A model generated the notes under the pieces. That model ran no database searches and was not told where the DNA came from. It was given only the letters and a program-made list of their open reading frames with translations. Below, piece by piece: positions 1-7,373 of a stretch of 64,000 nucleotides of DNA. This DNA comes from Blastomonas sp. SL216 (GTDB lineage Bacteria; Pseudomonadota; Alphaproteobacteria; Sphingomonadales; Sphingomonadaceae), in NCBI GenBank assembly GCA_026625625.1, contig CP113055.1:1738501-1802500 (forward strand), given 5' to 3'. The position numbers and the translations under genes are program-made. Position 1 is the first letter of the stretch. Every line of letters begins with the position of its first letter.

Positions 1-685
1 GGCCCTCGGCCTCTGTCGCCGCGCTTCGCGCCGCTTCGATTGACTGGGCCCGTCCCTGCGCCGCAATCGCGGCCGTCAGATCGGCCAGCTGCTGCGTCTG
101 GAGGGCCAGCAGCTGATTGCCAGCCTGGGCAGCCTGGAGTGCGCCTGCGGCTGACTGGCTCGCCCCGATCAGAGCCGTGACGGAACTGCGCGTGGCACCG
201 AGATTGCCGACTATCCCGGCCTGCACCTTCATAGCATCCTCGAAGGCACCGACGCTGTCTTCCCAGCGGGCATTGGCATTGGCGACCATCTGCCCCTGTG
301 CTGCGGAAAGCGCAGCCCCCTTGTAGCGCGCGGCGAACGTCTGGCGGACATCGGTCACGTCATAGGCAATGCGCTGTGCCTCGCTCAGGAGCTGCCTCGT
401 CTGGTCAACCTGGCTCTGCAGCGTCTGGATCGTTGAGAGCGGAAGACTGGCCAGATTGCGCGCCTCGTTGATCAGGCTCGTCGCCTGATTTTGCAGCTGC
501 TGGATCTGGTTGTTGATCTGTTCGAGCGAGCGCGCTGCGGTCATCACGTTCTGGGCATAGTTGGAAGGGTCGTAGACGATCCCGCCGAACTGGGCACGAG
601 CCGGGCCCGGAATGGTGACGCTGCAAGCCGCCATGACGAGGATGCCGACAGCCAGTCTTGCACGCAGTGTGACAGATGTTTTCAT
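1..685 (-). CDS. trbJ: TrbJ/VirB5-like conjugal transfer protein (3' end outside window)
   Basis: Reading leftward from an ATG at 685, an open frame of about 228 codons runs off the window edge. It starts with a signal peptide (basic MKTSVTLRAR, hydrophobic core, cleavage near ARA-QFGG around residue 32). A Gln/Asn-rich helical region follows, with repeats such as QINNQIQQLQNQATSLINEA, typical of TrbJ/VirB5 proteins, which are periplasmic and sit at the pilus tip or assist pilus assembly in type IV secretion. The ATG overlaps the trbE stop codon (ATGA), and trbB-C-D-E-J is the standard trb order; trbL/F/G/I would be expected beyond the left edge. The call rests on composition, signal peptide and gene order. 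Confidence 0.88.
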   Translation of the reverse strand, partial: MKTSVTLRARLAVGILVMAACSVTIPGPARAQFGGIVYDPSNYAQNVMTAARSLEQINNQIQQLQNQATSLINEARNLASLPLSTIQTLQSQVDQTRQLLSEAQRIAYDVTDVRQTFAARYKGAALSAAQGQMVANANARWEDSVGAFEDAMKVQAGIVGNLGATRSSVTALIGASQSAAGALQAAQAGNQLLALQTQQLADLTAAIAAQGRAQSIEAARSAATEAEG

Positions 686-3135
686 TGCTCGGGCTCCTTT
701 TCACGAGCTGGAGAGAATGAGGGCGAGAGCAGATCTGCGGCCCATCCGAGATTGCGGTGCCTGAGCCACTCTGCGGCAAAACCCTGGCGGCCGGAGGCTG
801 CGGCAATTTCGGCGATGCGAGTCTGATCCGATTTCGAGGATGCCGCTGTGAACGCGAGGGCTATTTCGCCAAGGCCAAGTTCGAACAGGCGGTTGCCGCG
901 CCGCGACTGGCAATAGTAATCGCGCTTGGGCGTGGCACGGCTGAGTATTTCGATCTGGCGGGCGTTGAGACCGAACCGATGATAGATGCGGGCGATCTGC
1001 GGTTCCATCGCCCGCTCGTTGGGCAGGAATATGCGCGTCGGACAGCTTTCGATGATCGCAGGCGCTATGGCCGAGGCCTCGATATCGGCTAAGCTCTGGG
1101 TCGCAAAGACCACGCTCGCATTCTTCTTGCGCAGCGTCTTGAGCCACTCGCGCAGCTGCCCTGCGAACAAGGGGCTGTCGAGCACCAGCCATCCCTCGTC
1201 GATGATGATCATGGCAGCCGATCCATCGAGGCTGCGCTCGATCCGGTGGAAGAGACAGGCCAGCACAGCGCTGGCACAGGAGGCTCCGATCAGGCCCTCG
1301 GTTTCGAATATTCGGACGCGGGCATCGAGATCGGCCTCCTTTTCTGCATCGAGCAGCCGGCCCCAGGGTCCGCCGACCAGATAGGGCGACAGCGCCTGTT
1401 TGAGCTCGTGCGACTGCAGCAGCACGGCAAGCCCCGTCAGCGTCCGCTCAGCGACAGGAGCCGAAGCGAGCGAACTCAGTGCCGACCAGAGATGCTCCTT
1501 TGCGGCGGGATCGATCCGGGCGCCTTCGCCTGCGAGGATGGCCGCGAGCCATTCGGCGGCCCAGGCGCGCTCGTTCGGGTCATCGATACGGGCAAGCGGC
1601 TGCAGGCAGAAAGCGTCCTGACCCTCGGCGGCGCCGAGCGCACCGCCCAGATCCTGCCACTCCCCGCCCATCGCAAGCGCTGCCGCACGGACCGATCCGC
1701 CAAAATCGAAGGCGAAAATCCGGGCATCGCGGTAGCGCCGGAACTGGAGCGCCATGAGCGCGAGCAGAACCGACTTGCCGGCTCCTGTGGGGCCCACGAC
1801 CAGCATATGCCCGACATCGCCAACATGGAGGGAAAGACGGAACGGGGTCGAGCCTTCGGTCTTGCCGTAGAGCAAGGGGGCATCACCGAAATGCTCGTCC
1901 CGTTCCGCTCCCGCCCAGACTGCTGACAGGGGGATCAGATGGGCGAGATTGAGTGTAGAGATAGGCGGCTGGCGGACATTGGCATAGACATGGCCCGGGA
2001 GCGATCCGAGCCATGCCTCGATCGCATTCATGCCCTCGATCGTGCAGGTGAAATCGCGGCTCTGGATGACCTTTTCGACCAGTCTGATCTTTGCGGCGGC
2101 CAGCGCAGGATCGCGGTCCCAGACCGTGACCGTTGCCGTGACATAGGCGATACCAGCATGATCGGCGCCCAGTTCCTGCAGAGCCATATCGGCATCGGCG
2201 GCCTTGTTCGAAGCATCGGAATCGATGAGCACCGACTGCTCGTTGGTCATCACTTCCTTGAGTATGGCAGCAACCGACTTGCGCTTGGCAAACCACTGCC
2301 TGCGGATCCTGGTCAGCAGTTTTGTCGCATCGGTCTTGTCGAGCATGATGGCGCGTGTCGACCAGCGATAGGCAAAGGCCTGGGCATTGAGCTCGTCGAG
2401 CAGGCCGGGAAAAGTCACCGTCGGAAATCCGGTCACGGTGAGCGTTCGCAGATGCGCAGGCCCGAGCCTGGGTTCGAGACCGCCGGTCAGCGGTTCGTCG
2501 GCGAGCAGAGCATCGAGATAGACCGGTGTCTCGGGCACGCCGACCCGCTGACGCCTGGTCGATATGGTGCTGTGCAGATAGGTCAGCGTCGCGGCATCAT
2601 CGAGCCAGCCGGTTTCCGGCATGAAACCCTCGACGAGGTGGAGGAGACGGTCGGTCCGGTCGACAAAGGACCTCACAAGCTCGGCAGGATCGACACCCGT
2701 GGCGGCCTTTCCTTCATAGAGCCAGCTTTCGGCGCGCGCGCCTTCCTCGGGCGGCGGCAACCACAGAAGGGTGAGATAATAGCTGCTCTCGAAATGAGTC
2801 CCCTCCTCCCGGAACTGTTCGCGCCGTTCCATGTCGACCAGAGCCGAAACCGGGTCGGGAAAGGCGCTCTCGGGATAGGCCTGTGCCGGGCTTCGCTGCG
2901 CTTCTACAAAGACGGCCCAGCCCGAACCGAGCCTGCGAAGCGCATTGTTCAGGCGTGCGGTCACGGCGACCAGTTCGGCAGGCGTGGCGCTCTCAAGATC
3001 GGGGCCGCGAAAGCGTGCCGTACGCTGGAACGAACCATCCTTGTTGAGTACGACGCCAGGTGCCGCCAGCGCTGCCCAGGGCAGAAAGTCTGCCAGCCGG
3101 TCTGACTTGCTGCGATATTCGCGGAGCGACATCAT
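682..3135 (-). CDS. trbE: TrbE/VirB4 conjugal transfer ATPase
   Basis: A protein of 817 residues, the usual TrbE length. TrbE/VirB4 is the inner-membrane-associated ATPase that powers pilus assembly and substrate transfer. The N-terminus (LREYRSKSDRLADFLPWAAL) is the classic CagE_TrbE_VirB domain opening. Walker A GPTGAGKS lies at residues 448-455, and Walker B MIIIDEGW is in the C-terminal half. The reading frame is open 41 codons further upstream, but the ATG at 3135 overlaps the trbD stop as ATGA, as at every other junction of this operon, and matches family N-termini. A second ATG follows at once (3132). Intact, with no missing motif. Confidence 0.95.
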   Translation of the reverse strand: MMSLREYRSKSDRLADFLPWAALAAPGVVLNKDGSFQRTARFRGPDLESATPAELVAVTARLNNALRRLGSGWAVFVEAQRSPAQAYPESAFPDPVSALVDMERREQFREEGTHFESSYYLTLLWLPPPEEGARAESWLYEGKAATGVDPAELVRSFVDRTDRLLHLVEGFMPETGWLDDAATLTYLHSTISTRRQRVGVPETPVYLDALLADEPLTGGLEPRLGPAHLRTLTVTGFPTVTFPGLLDELNAQAFAYRWSTRAIMLDKTDATKLLTRIRRQWFAKRKSVAAILKEVMTNEQSVLIDSDASNKAADADMALQELGADHAGIAYVTATVTVWDRDPALAAAKIRLVEKVIQSRDFTCTIEGMNAIEAWLGSLPGHVYANVRQPPISTLNLAHLIPLSAVWAGAERDEHFGDAPLLYGKTEGSTPFRLSLHVGDVGHMLVVGPTGAGKSVLLALMALQFRRYRDARIFAFDFGGSVRAAALAMGGEWQDLGGALGAAEGQDAFCLQPLARIDDPNERAWAAEWLAAILAGEGARIDPAAKEHLWSALSSLASAPVAERTLTGLAVLLQSHELKQALSPYLVGGPWGRLLDAEKEADLDARVRIFETEGLIGASCASAVLACLFHRIERSLDGSAAMIIIDEGWLVLDSPLFAGQLREWLKTLRKKNASVVFATQSLADIEASAIAPAIIESCPTRIFLPNERAMEPQIARIYHRFGLNARQIEILSRATPKRDYYCQSRRGNRLFELGLGEIALAFTAASSKSDQTRIAEIAAASGRQGFAAEWLRHRNLGWAADLLSPSFSPAREKEPEQ

Positions 3136-3416
3136 GGCTGCATCCAGACCGGGTATCTGAGGTGGCGGCGGGCCACATCGACGAATTGCGGATCGCGGCG
3201 GGCGGCCCAGACCGACAGCGCGTGCCCCATCGCCCAGATCGCAAGGCCTGCAAGCCACAGCCTGAGGCCAAGACCAATGGCCCCCGCGAGCGTGCCGTTG
3301 ACGATGGCGAGCGCTCTTGGCGCGCCGCCGAGCAGGATTGGCTCGGCCAGTGCACGGTGGACCGGAGCGTAGAAGCCGGCAACCTCGTCCGGAGCTGAGG
3401 CGAAACTGTCGCCCAT
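3132..3416 (-). CDS. trbD: TrbD/VirB3-like conjugal transfer membrane protein
   Basis: A 94-residue protein with two closely spaced hydrophobic segments around residues 35-70 (GTLAGAIGLGLRLWLAG and the following stretch), as in TrbD/VirB3, a small inner-membrane component that works with TrbE. The N-terminal sequence FYAPVHRALAEPILLGGAPR is typical of the family. Start and stop both overlap neighbours by four bases (ATGA with trbC upstream and trbE downstream), indicating translational coupling in the trb operon. Confidence 0.93.
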   Translation of the reverse strand: MGDSFASAPDEVAGFYAPVHRALAEPILLGGAPRALAIVNGTLAGAIGLGLRLWLAGLAIWAMGHALSVWAARRDPQFVDVARRHLRYPVWMQP

Positions 3417-3763
3417 CAGATCACCGCTCCGCCGCCAAAGCTGAAAAAGCTGAGGAAGAAACTGGAAGCGGCAAAGGCTATCGACAGGCCGAAGACGATC
3501 TGAACCAGCCGGCGAAAGCCTCCCGAGGTGTCGCCGAACGCAAGGCTGAGGCCTGTCACGATGATGACGATGACGGCGATGACCTTGGCGACAGGACCTT
3601 CGATGCTCTCGAGGATCGACTGGAGCGGTGCCTCCCAGGGCATCGAAGAACCGCCAGCCTCGACGGGCATGGCATGAAGCAGTGCTGCTGCAAGCACGGC
3701 TCCACAGGCAAGTTTCCTCAAGAGCGGGCGGCGGGAAGGCTTGAAGCCGGGCTGGCTGATCAT
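3416..3763 (-). CDS. trbC: TrbC/VirB2-like pilin
   Basis: A 115-residue prepilin. It has a long signal sequence (basic FKPSRRPLLRK, hydrophobic stretch, AMPVEA near residue 36) and two hydrophobic helices (KVIAVIVIIVTGLSLAF and IVFGLSIAFAASSFFLSFF) separated by a short polar loop. This is the layout of TrbC/VirB2, the subunit of the conjugative pilus. The ATG at 3763 overlaps the trbB stop as ATGA, so the shorter start is preferred over the longer open frame upstream. The conjugative TraF-type peptidase at 13993-14583 is a plausible maturation enzyme, by analogy with RP4 TrbC processing. Confidence 0.93.
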   Translation of the reverse strand: MISQPGFKPSRRPLLRKLACGAVLAAALLHAMPVEAGGSSMPWEAPLQSILESIEGPVAKVIAVIVIIVTGLSLAFGDTSGGFRRLVQIVFGLSIAFAASSFFLSFFSFGGGAVI

Positions 3764-4746
3764 GGTTTTTCTCCAGTCTGCAGAGCGGGATGGTTGAGCA
3801 GGCGATATTCGCCGGTGACAGGATCGAGACCTTCGACCGTGGCGATCTCGGAAAGACGGCGCCCCGCCCCTTCGCGCACTAGTACGACCACTAGGTCGAT
3901 GGTCTGCGCGAGAAGAGCACGGGGTACGGTCACGACGGCTTCCTGGATGAGCTGCTCCATCCGGAGGAGCGCGCCGCTCGCGCTGCTCGCATGGATGGTT
4001 CCGATGCCGCCGGGATGGCCCGTGCCCCAGGCTTTGAGCAGATCGAGCGCCTCGCTCCCGCGCACCTCGCCTATCGGTATCCGATCGGGCCTGAGGCGCA
4101 GCGAGGAGCGCACCAGGTCTGCGAGCGAGACGATCCCGTCGCAGGTACGCATCGCGACGCAATTGGGAGCGGTGCACTGCAGCTCGCGGGTATCTTCGAT
4201 AAGGACGATCCGGTCGCCCGTACCAGCCATTTCGGCCAGCAGGGCATTTGCAAGCGTGGTCTTGCCCGTGCCCGTCCCGCCTGCAATCAGGATGTTGCGC
4301 CGGTCGGCAACCGCGCGGGCGAGCATGGCGGCCTCGGCGGCCGACATGATCCCGGATGCAGCATAGTCGGCGAGCGAAAACACCGCTGTGGCCGGTTTGC
4401 GGATGGCGAAGGACGGCGCTGCCACGATCGGTGGCAGCAGGCCTTCGAACCTTCCTGCGCCGCCGGGAAGTTCTGCCGAGACCCGCGGCGAACGCCCATG
4501 CACTTCGGCTCCGACATGATGGGCAACCAGCCTGATGATGCGCTCGCCATCGGCAGCGTTCATCCGGCACGAGCTTGCGCAGATACCGACCCCGAGCCGG
4601 TCGACCCAGAGCAGGCCGTCCGGGTTGAGCATGATCTCGATGACCTGAGGATCATCAAGCCATTCGCCGATCGCACTTCCAAAGGCCGTGCGCAGCATGC
4701 TGGCACTGCGGCGATGGGCTTCTTGCCTTACCGGTTCTGCACTCAT
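3760..4746 (-). CDS. trbB: TrbB/VirB11-type secretion ATPase
   Basis: A 328-residue hexameric-type AAA ATPase of the VirB11/TrbB family, which works at the cytoplasmic base of the type IV secretion channel. Walker A GGTGTGKT is at residues 156-163; an Asp box ([12 protein letters not shown]) and a His-containing [10 protein letters not shown] segment follow in the expected order. It is the first gene of the leftward trb operon, with about 215 bp of divergent spacer upstream that it shares with the HTH gene at 4965. Family length is usually 310-330, so it is intact. Confidence 0.95.
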   Translation of the reverse strand: MSAEPVRQEAHRRSASMLRTAFGSAIGEWLDDPQVIEIMLNPDGLLWVDRLGVGICASSCRMNAADGERIIRLVAHHVGAEVHGRSPRVSAELPGGAGRFEGLLPPIVAAPSFAIRKPATAVFSLADYAASGIMSAAEAAMLARAVADRRNILIAGGTGTGKTTLANALLAEMAGTGDRIVLIEDTRELQCTAPNCVAMRTCDGIVSLADLVRSSLRLRPDRIPIGEVRGSEALDLLKAWGTGHPGGIGTIHASSASGALLRMEQLIQEAVVTVPRALLAQTIDLVVVLVREGAGRRLSEIATVEGLDPVTGEYRLLNHPALQTGEKP

Positions 4747-4910
4747 GATTGTCGCCCGTTGCCGCGCCGGACATGAGTGTCCCGAGCGCCGGGCCGATTA
4801 AGAGACGCATGAAAGCGCGCGGTTCAACAGGCTTTTGAGGACAGCGTAGTGTGGCGAAGAAAGACAGGCGTTGGCGTAGCCCCACTCGTCTGCATGCCGC
4901 GCCGGACACA

Positions 4911-4955
4911 CAAATAATCCGCAAATAATTTGGCCAGCAGGCAGTTTGTGACAAG
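4911..4955. promoter_or_regulatory. Candidate operator region between trbB and the HTH gene
   Basis: Two direct copies of CAAATAAT (4911-4918 and 4922-4929) are spaced 11 bp apart, about one helical turn, in an AT-rich island inside GC-rich DNA. Just downstream, GTTTGTGACAAG (4944-4955) is followed by a second TTGTGAC immediately before the HTH start codon. The same 12-mer recurs in reverse orientation at 5477-5488, after the HTH gene. These are seen directly; that they bind the HTH protein or control trbB is inference. Confidence 0.45.
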
Positions 4956-4964
4956 ATTGTGACC

Positions 4965-5468
4965 ATGGGTGATTCGGTGTCGCAACCCTTATCGGACGAG
5001 GCCCGCTGGGCTCGTCTCACAGACAGGCAGCGTGCCTGTCTCGATCTGTTGCTCGAGCGGCAGACCTCAAAGCAGATCGCCCGTGCCCTGAACATTTCCA
5101 AGCCGACGGTGGACCAGCGCCTGACCGCAGCCCGGGCCGTCCTGGGCGCAGCCAACAGGGATGAGGCCGCCCTGATCTACGCTCGTCTCAAGCTGACATA
5201 TGACCGAATACTATATGATCCGGTGCAGGTTCCGCCCGGCAGCGCGAAGATGGCAGTCACGGCGCAGGACGACATGCCAGCCGATGCCGTGGTGCTGAGC
5301 GACAGCGCCGTGGCATCTGAAGGCAGCCCGTTCCGGATGATCTGGAGGCATGACCATGGTCTGAAGACACGGATGCTGATCATGACCGTCATGCTTCTTG
5401 TGGCGATCATCCTCATCCTTGCAGGCCTTGGCATTGCAGAAGCGCTGACCCGCCTCGTCTCCGGCTGA
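4965..5468 (+). CDS. Membrane-tethered LuxR-type HTH protein
   Basis: About 167 residues. The N-terminal half is a LuxR/GerE-type helix-turn-helix (LTDRQRACLDLLLERQTSKQIARALNISKPTVDQRL, residues ~19-53), with the conserved L-T-x-R-Q opening and recognition-helix region. A variable linker follows, and one strong C-terminal transmembrane helix (LIMTVMLLVAIILILAGLGIAEAL). The topology would hold the DNA-binding domain in the cytoplasm at the inner membrane. No receiver or autoinducer domain is present. ATG at 4965 is preferred; a GTG lies six bases upstream. It is divergent from trbB, so it may regulate transfer genes or itself; function is inferred. Confidence 0.8.
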   Translation: MGDSVSQPLSDEARWARLTDRQRACLDLLLERQTSKQIARALNISKPTVDQRLTAARAVLGAANRDEAALIYARLKLTYDRILYDPVQVPPGSAKMAVTAQDDMPADAVVLSDSAVASEGSPFRMIWRHDHGLKTRMLIMTVMLLVAIILILAGLGIAEALTRLVSG

Positions 5469-5476
5469 TCCATCAC

Positions 5477-5488
5477 CTTGTCACAAAC
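5477..5488 (-). promoter_or_regulatory. Second copy of the GTTTGTGACAAG motif
   Basis: CTTGTCACAAAC here is the exact reverse complement of GTTTGTGACAAG at 4944-4955. It lies between the HTH gene stop (5468) and the start of the next gene (5532), so both copies sit just upstream of a rightward gene. A shared operator is the simplest reading. Confidence 0.4.
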
Positions 5489-5531
5489 TCTCGCATTCGC
5501 AGAGCAAGCATCTGCGAAGAAAGGAAAAGCC

Positions 5532-5861
5532 ATGCCCAAATCGATAAACGACACCGCCACCCGGCTCGGTCGCGACGTTCCGCTTGCGGAGCTCTCGATC
5601 GATGATGCCCTGATCGCCGTATCCGTCCTGATGACGAGCATCGTCACGGCGCGGCGCGATGTCGGGGACATTCCCGCGGCCCGGGGCCAGGCAGCGATCC
5701 GGAGGCTCGCAAAGGCGCAGGCAGCGCTCATCAATGCGAGCGGCGATGTGCTGCGTGTCCATGGCGACCTTCGCAGCATCGGGCGCGAACTTGCCGGCTA
5801 TGACCTGCACGAGTGCCCGAAACTGGCAGGCGAGGTCACCCATCTGCAAGCCGTTGCCTGA
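5532..5861 (+). CDS. Small helical protein of unknown function
   Basis: A 109-residue protein starting at ATG 5532, chosen because GAAGAAAGGA lies at proper spacing; the frame is open 18 codons further upstream without a ribosome site. The sequence is predicted largely helical and Ala-rich (LIAVSVLMTSIVTARRDVG, then RRLAKAQAALINASGDVLRV), with no membrane segment or known motif. It follows the tethered HTH gene by 63 bp, with a copy of the shared 12-bp motif between. I do not recognise a family. Confidence 0.65.
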   Translation: MPKSINDTATRLGRDVPLAELSIDDALIAVSVLMTSIVTARRDVGDIPAARGQAAIRRLAKAQAALINASGDVLRVHGDLRSIGRELAGYDLHECPKLAGEVTHLQAVA

Positions 5862-5902
5862 CCCCGATTGACCGCGAGCGGGCACGGTGAAAAGCTGCAT
5901 TC

Positions 5903-6349
5903 ATGCGGATAATGCTGTTCCTTGCCCTGCTCTCGGTCGCACTCGCCTATGCGCTTTGGCGCGGCGGCGGCCCCGAACGCGTCATGGCCGTGATTGCAGC
6001 GTTGATGGTGGCTCTGGACGGACTGCTCCATCTTGCTATCCCGGCCAAATTCGCATCGCTCGATACCGGACATCTGGCCATCGATCTGTTCGGCGCAGTC
6101 TCCACCACCATGCTCGCGCTGGCGGCACACCGCTTCTGGCCCATGGCCATGGCAGTCCTGCATATCCTGCCGCTGCTGGCGCACACCAGCAGAGTGCTCG
6201 ACTTCGGCATGCACCCTGCTGCCTATCTCGCGATGCAGGTATCGCCATCCTGGCTGGTGCCACCGGTTCTGATGGGCGCGACATGGTATCATTGCAGGCG
6301 CAAGGCTATGACCGGAGCAGATCCATCCTGGCATCGGGTGCCAGCCTGA
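5903..6349 (+). CDS. Small integral membrane protein of unknown function
   Basis: A 148-residue protein with about four hydrophobic segments: residues 3-19, 27-46, 62-78 and the 82-95/112-128 regions, with Trp- and His-containing loops. It begins MRIMLFLALLSVALAYALWR and ends with a basic tail. No catalytic motif is visible. It lies in a rightward run with the two genes before it and the RadC-like gene after it. The family is not recognised, but membrane proteins of this type are common beside sphingomonad transfer genes. Confidence 0.65.
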   Translation: MRIMLFLALLSVALAYALWRGGGPERVMAVIAALMVALDGLLHLAIPAKFASLDTGHLAIDLFGAVSTTMLALAAHRFWPMAMAVLHILPLLAHTSRVLDFGMHPAAYLAMQVSPSWLVPPVLMGATWYHCRRKAMTGADPSWHRVPA

Positions 6350-6407
6350 TTTCGCAGAAAAGGTCAGGGCCAGGCATTGCGTCCGCGCGAAGCGCAGGGA
6401 TCAGGCA

Positions 6408-7253
6408 ATGACAGGAGAGACACCGAACGAAGCTCGGATTTCCGGGCTGGATGCGCTGACTGGCAGCAGAATTTCACCCGGCAGCAAGGATCTTCGCGAG
6501 CATCTGCAGGCGACGCTCGGCATTCTTGCCCATGAGGCGCTCGAGGTCCTGTTTCTGGACCAGGGCCATGCACTGATTGCACATGAACGGCTTCTTCAGG
6601 GTTCGGCGCAGCGCCTGTTGCTCGAGCCGGGCTTCATCTTCCGGCGCGCCCTTGCGCTCGGGGCGAGCGCTGTCATTCTGGCGCACAACCATCCGAGCGG
6701 CGATCCCAGACCAAGCCCTGAAGATCTGGAGGCTACCCAATGGCTGGTGCGCCTGGGACGAATGCTCGGCATAGAGATTGCCGACCATCTCATCGTGGTC
6801 CGGCGCGGCTGCCATGCGATGCTGCGATCCCCTGGAATTGCCAGACCGACCGCGCTGGCTGCGTTCTTCGACCTGAAGGACAGCGCCCCAGGCTGCATCC
6901 ACGACAAGGGCAGCGTCTGCCCGACCGCTGCAGCCAATGCCCGCCTTGCTGCCTGGCACCGCAACCGTCGCCGCGAGCTGATCGGACATCCCTCGCTGCT
7001 GGCAAACCCGGCATGGGACATGCTGATCGACCTGTTTCTGCATGCCGAGAGCGGCAGGCAGGTTTCGACCAGCGCGCTGTGCATCGGGTCGGGAGTACCG
7101 ATGAGCACCGCGCTCCGGCTCATCGCCAAGCTTTGCGAGAGCCGGATCGTTGCGCGCAACCCGGACCCCATGGACGGAAGGCGCAAGTTCATCACACTGC
7201 CTGCACAGACCCTCGAAGGTCTGAACGAGTATTTCTGTGGCATGACCCGCTGA
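6408..7253 (+). CDS. RadC-like JAB/MPN domain protein with C-terminal winged-helix region
   Basis: 281 residues. Residues ~25-140 match the RadC/JAB (MPN+) domain. The JAMM metal motif is complete: E46, then H93-x-H95, S103 and D106 in LAHNHPSGDPRPSPED. Most RadC proteins carry an N-terminal helix-hairpin-helix; here it is absent. The C-terminal half instead has a MarR-like winged-helix appearance (VSTSALCIGSGVPMSTALRL then IVARNPDPMDGRRKFITL, residues ~215-265). Plasmid and ICE RadC homologues are common, but their role is unsettled. The added wHTH suggests a DNA-binding regulator or a targeted isopeptidase; that is inference. Confidence 0.78.
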   Translation: MTGETPNEARISGLDALTGSRISPGSKDLREHLQATLGILAHEALEVLFLDQGHALIAHERLLQGSAQRLLLEPGFIFRRALALGASAVILAHNHPSGDPRPSPEDLEATQWLVRLGRMLGIEIADHLIVVRRGCHAMLRSPGIARPTALAAFFDLKDSAPGCIHDKGSVCPTAAANARLAAWHRNRRRELIGHPSLLANPAWDMLIDLFLHAESGRQVSTSALCIGSGVPMSTALRLIAKLCESRIVARNPDPMDGRRKFITLPAQTLEGLNEYFCGMTR

Positions 7254-7373
7254 ACGGACCCGGCGATTTGGTCCCCGGGGCGGAGGGCAGCCGAAGACAA
7301 GGCAAGGTTTCACCCAGTCGATCCCGGCATGAAAAGACCGGGTGCATCCGTGGGGGCCAACCTGGCATCGGGT

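Noticed and set aside
1939-3105. 388-codon plus-strand frame opposite trbE
   Set aside because: Antisense shadow of trbE in GC-rich DNA; no ribosome site or family similarity.
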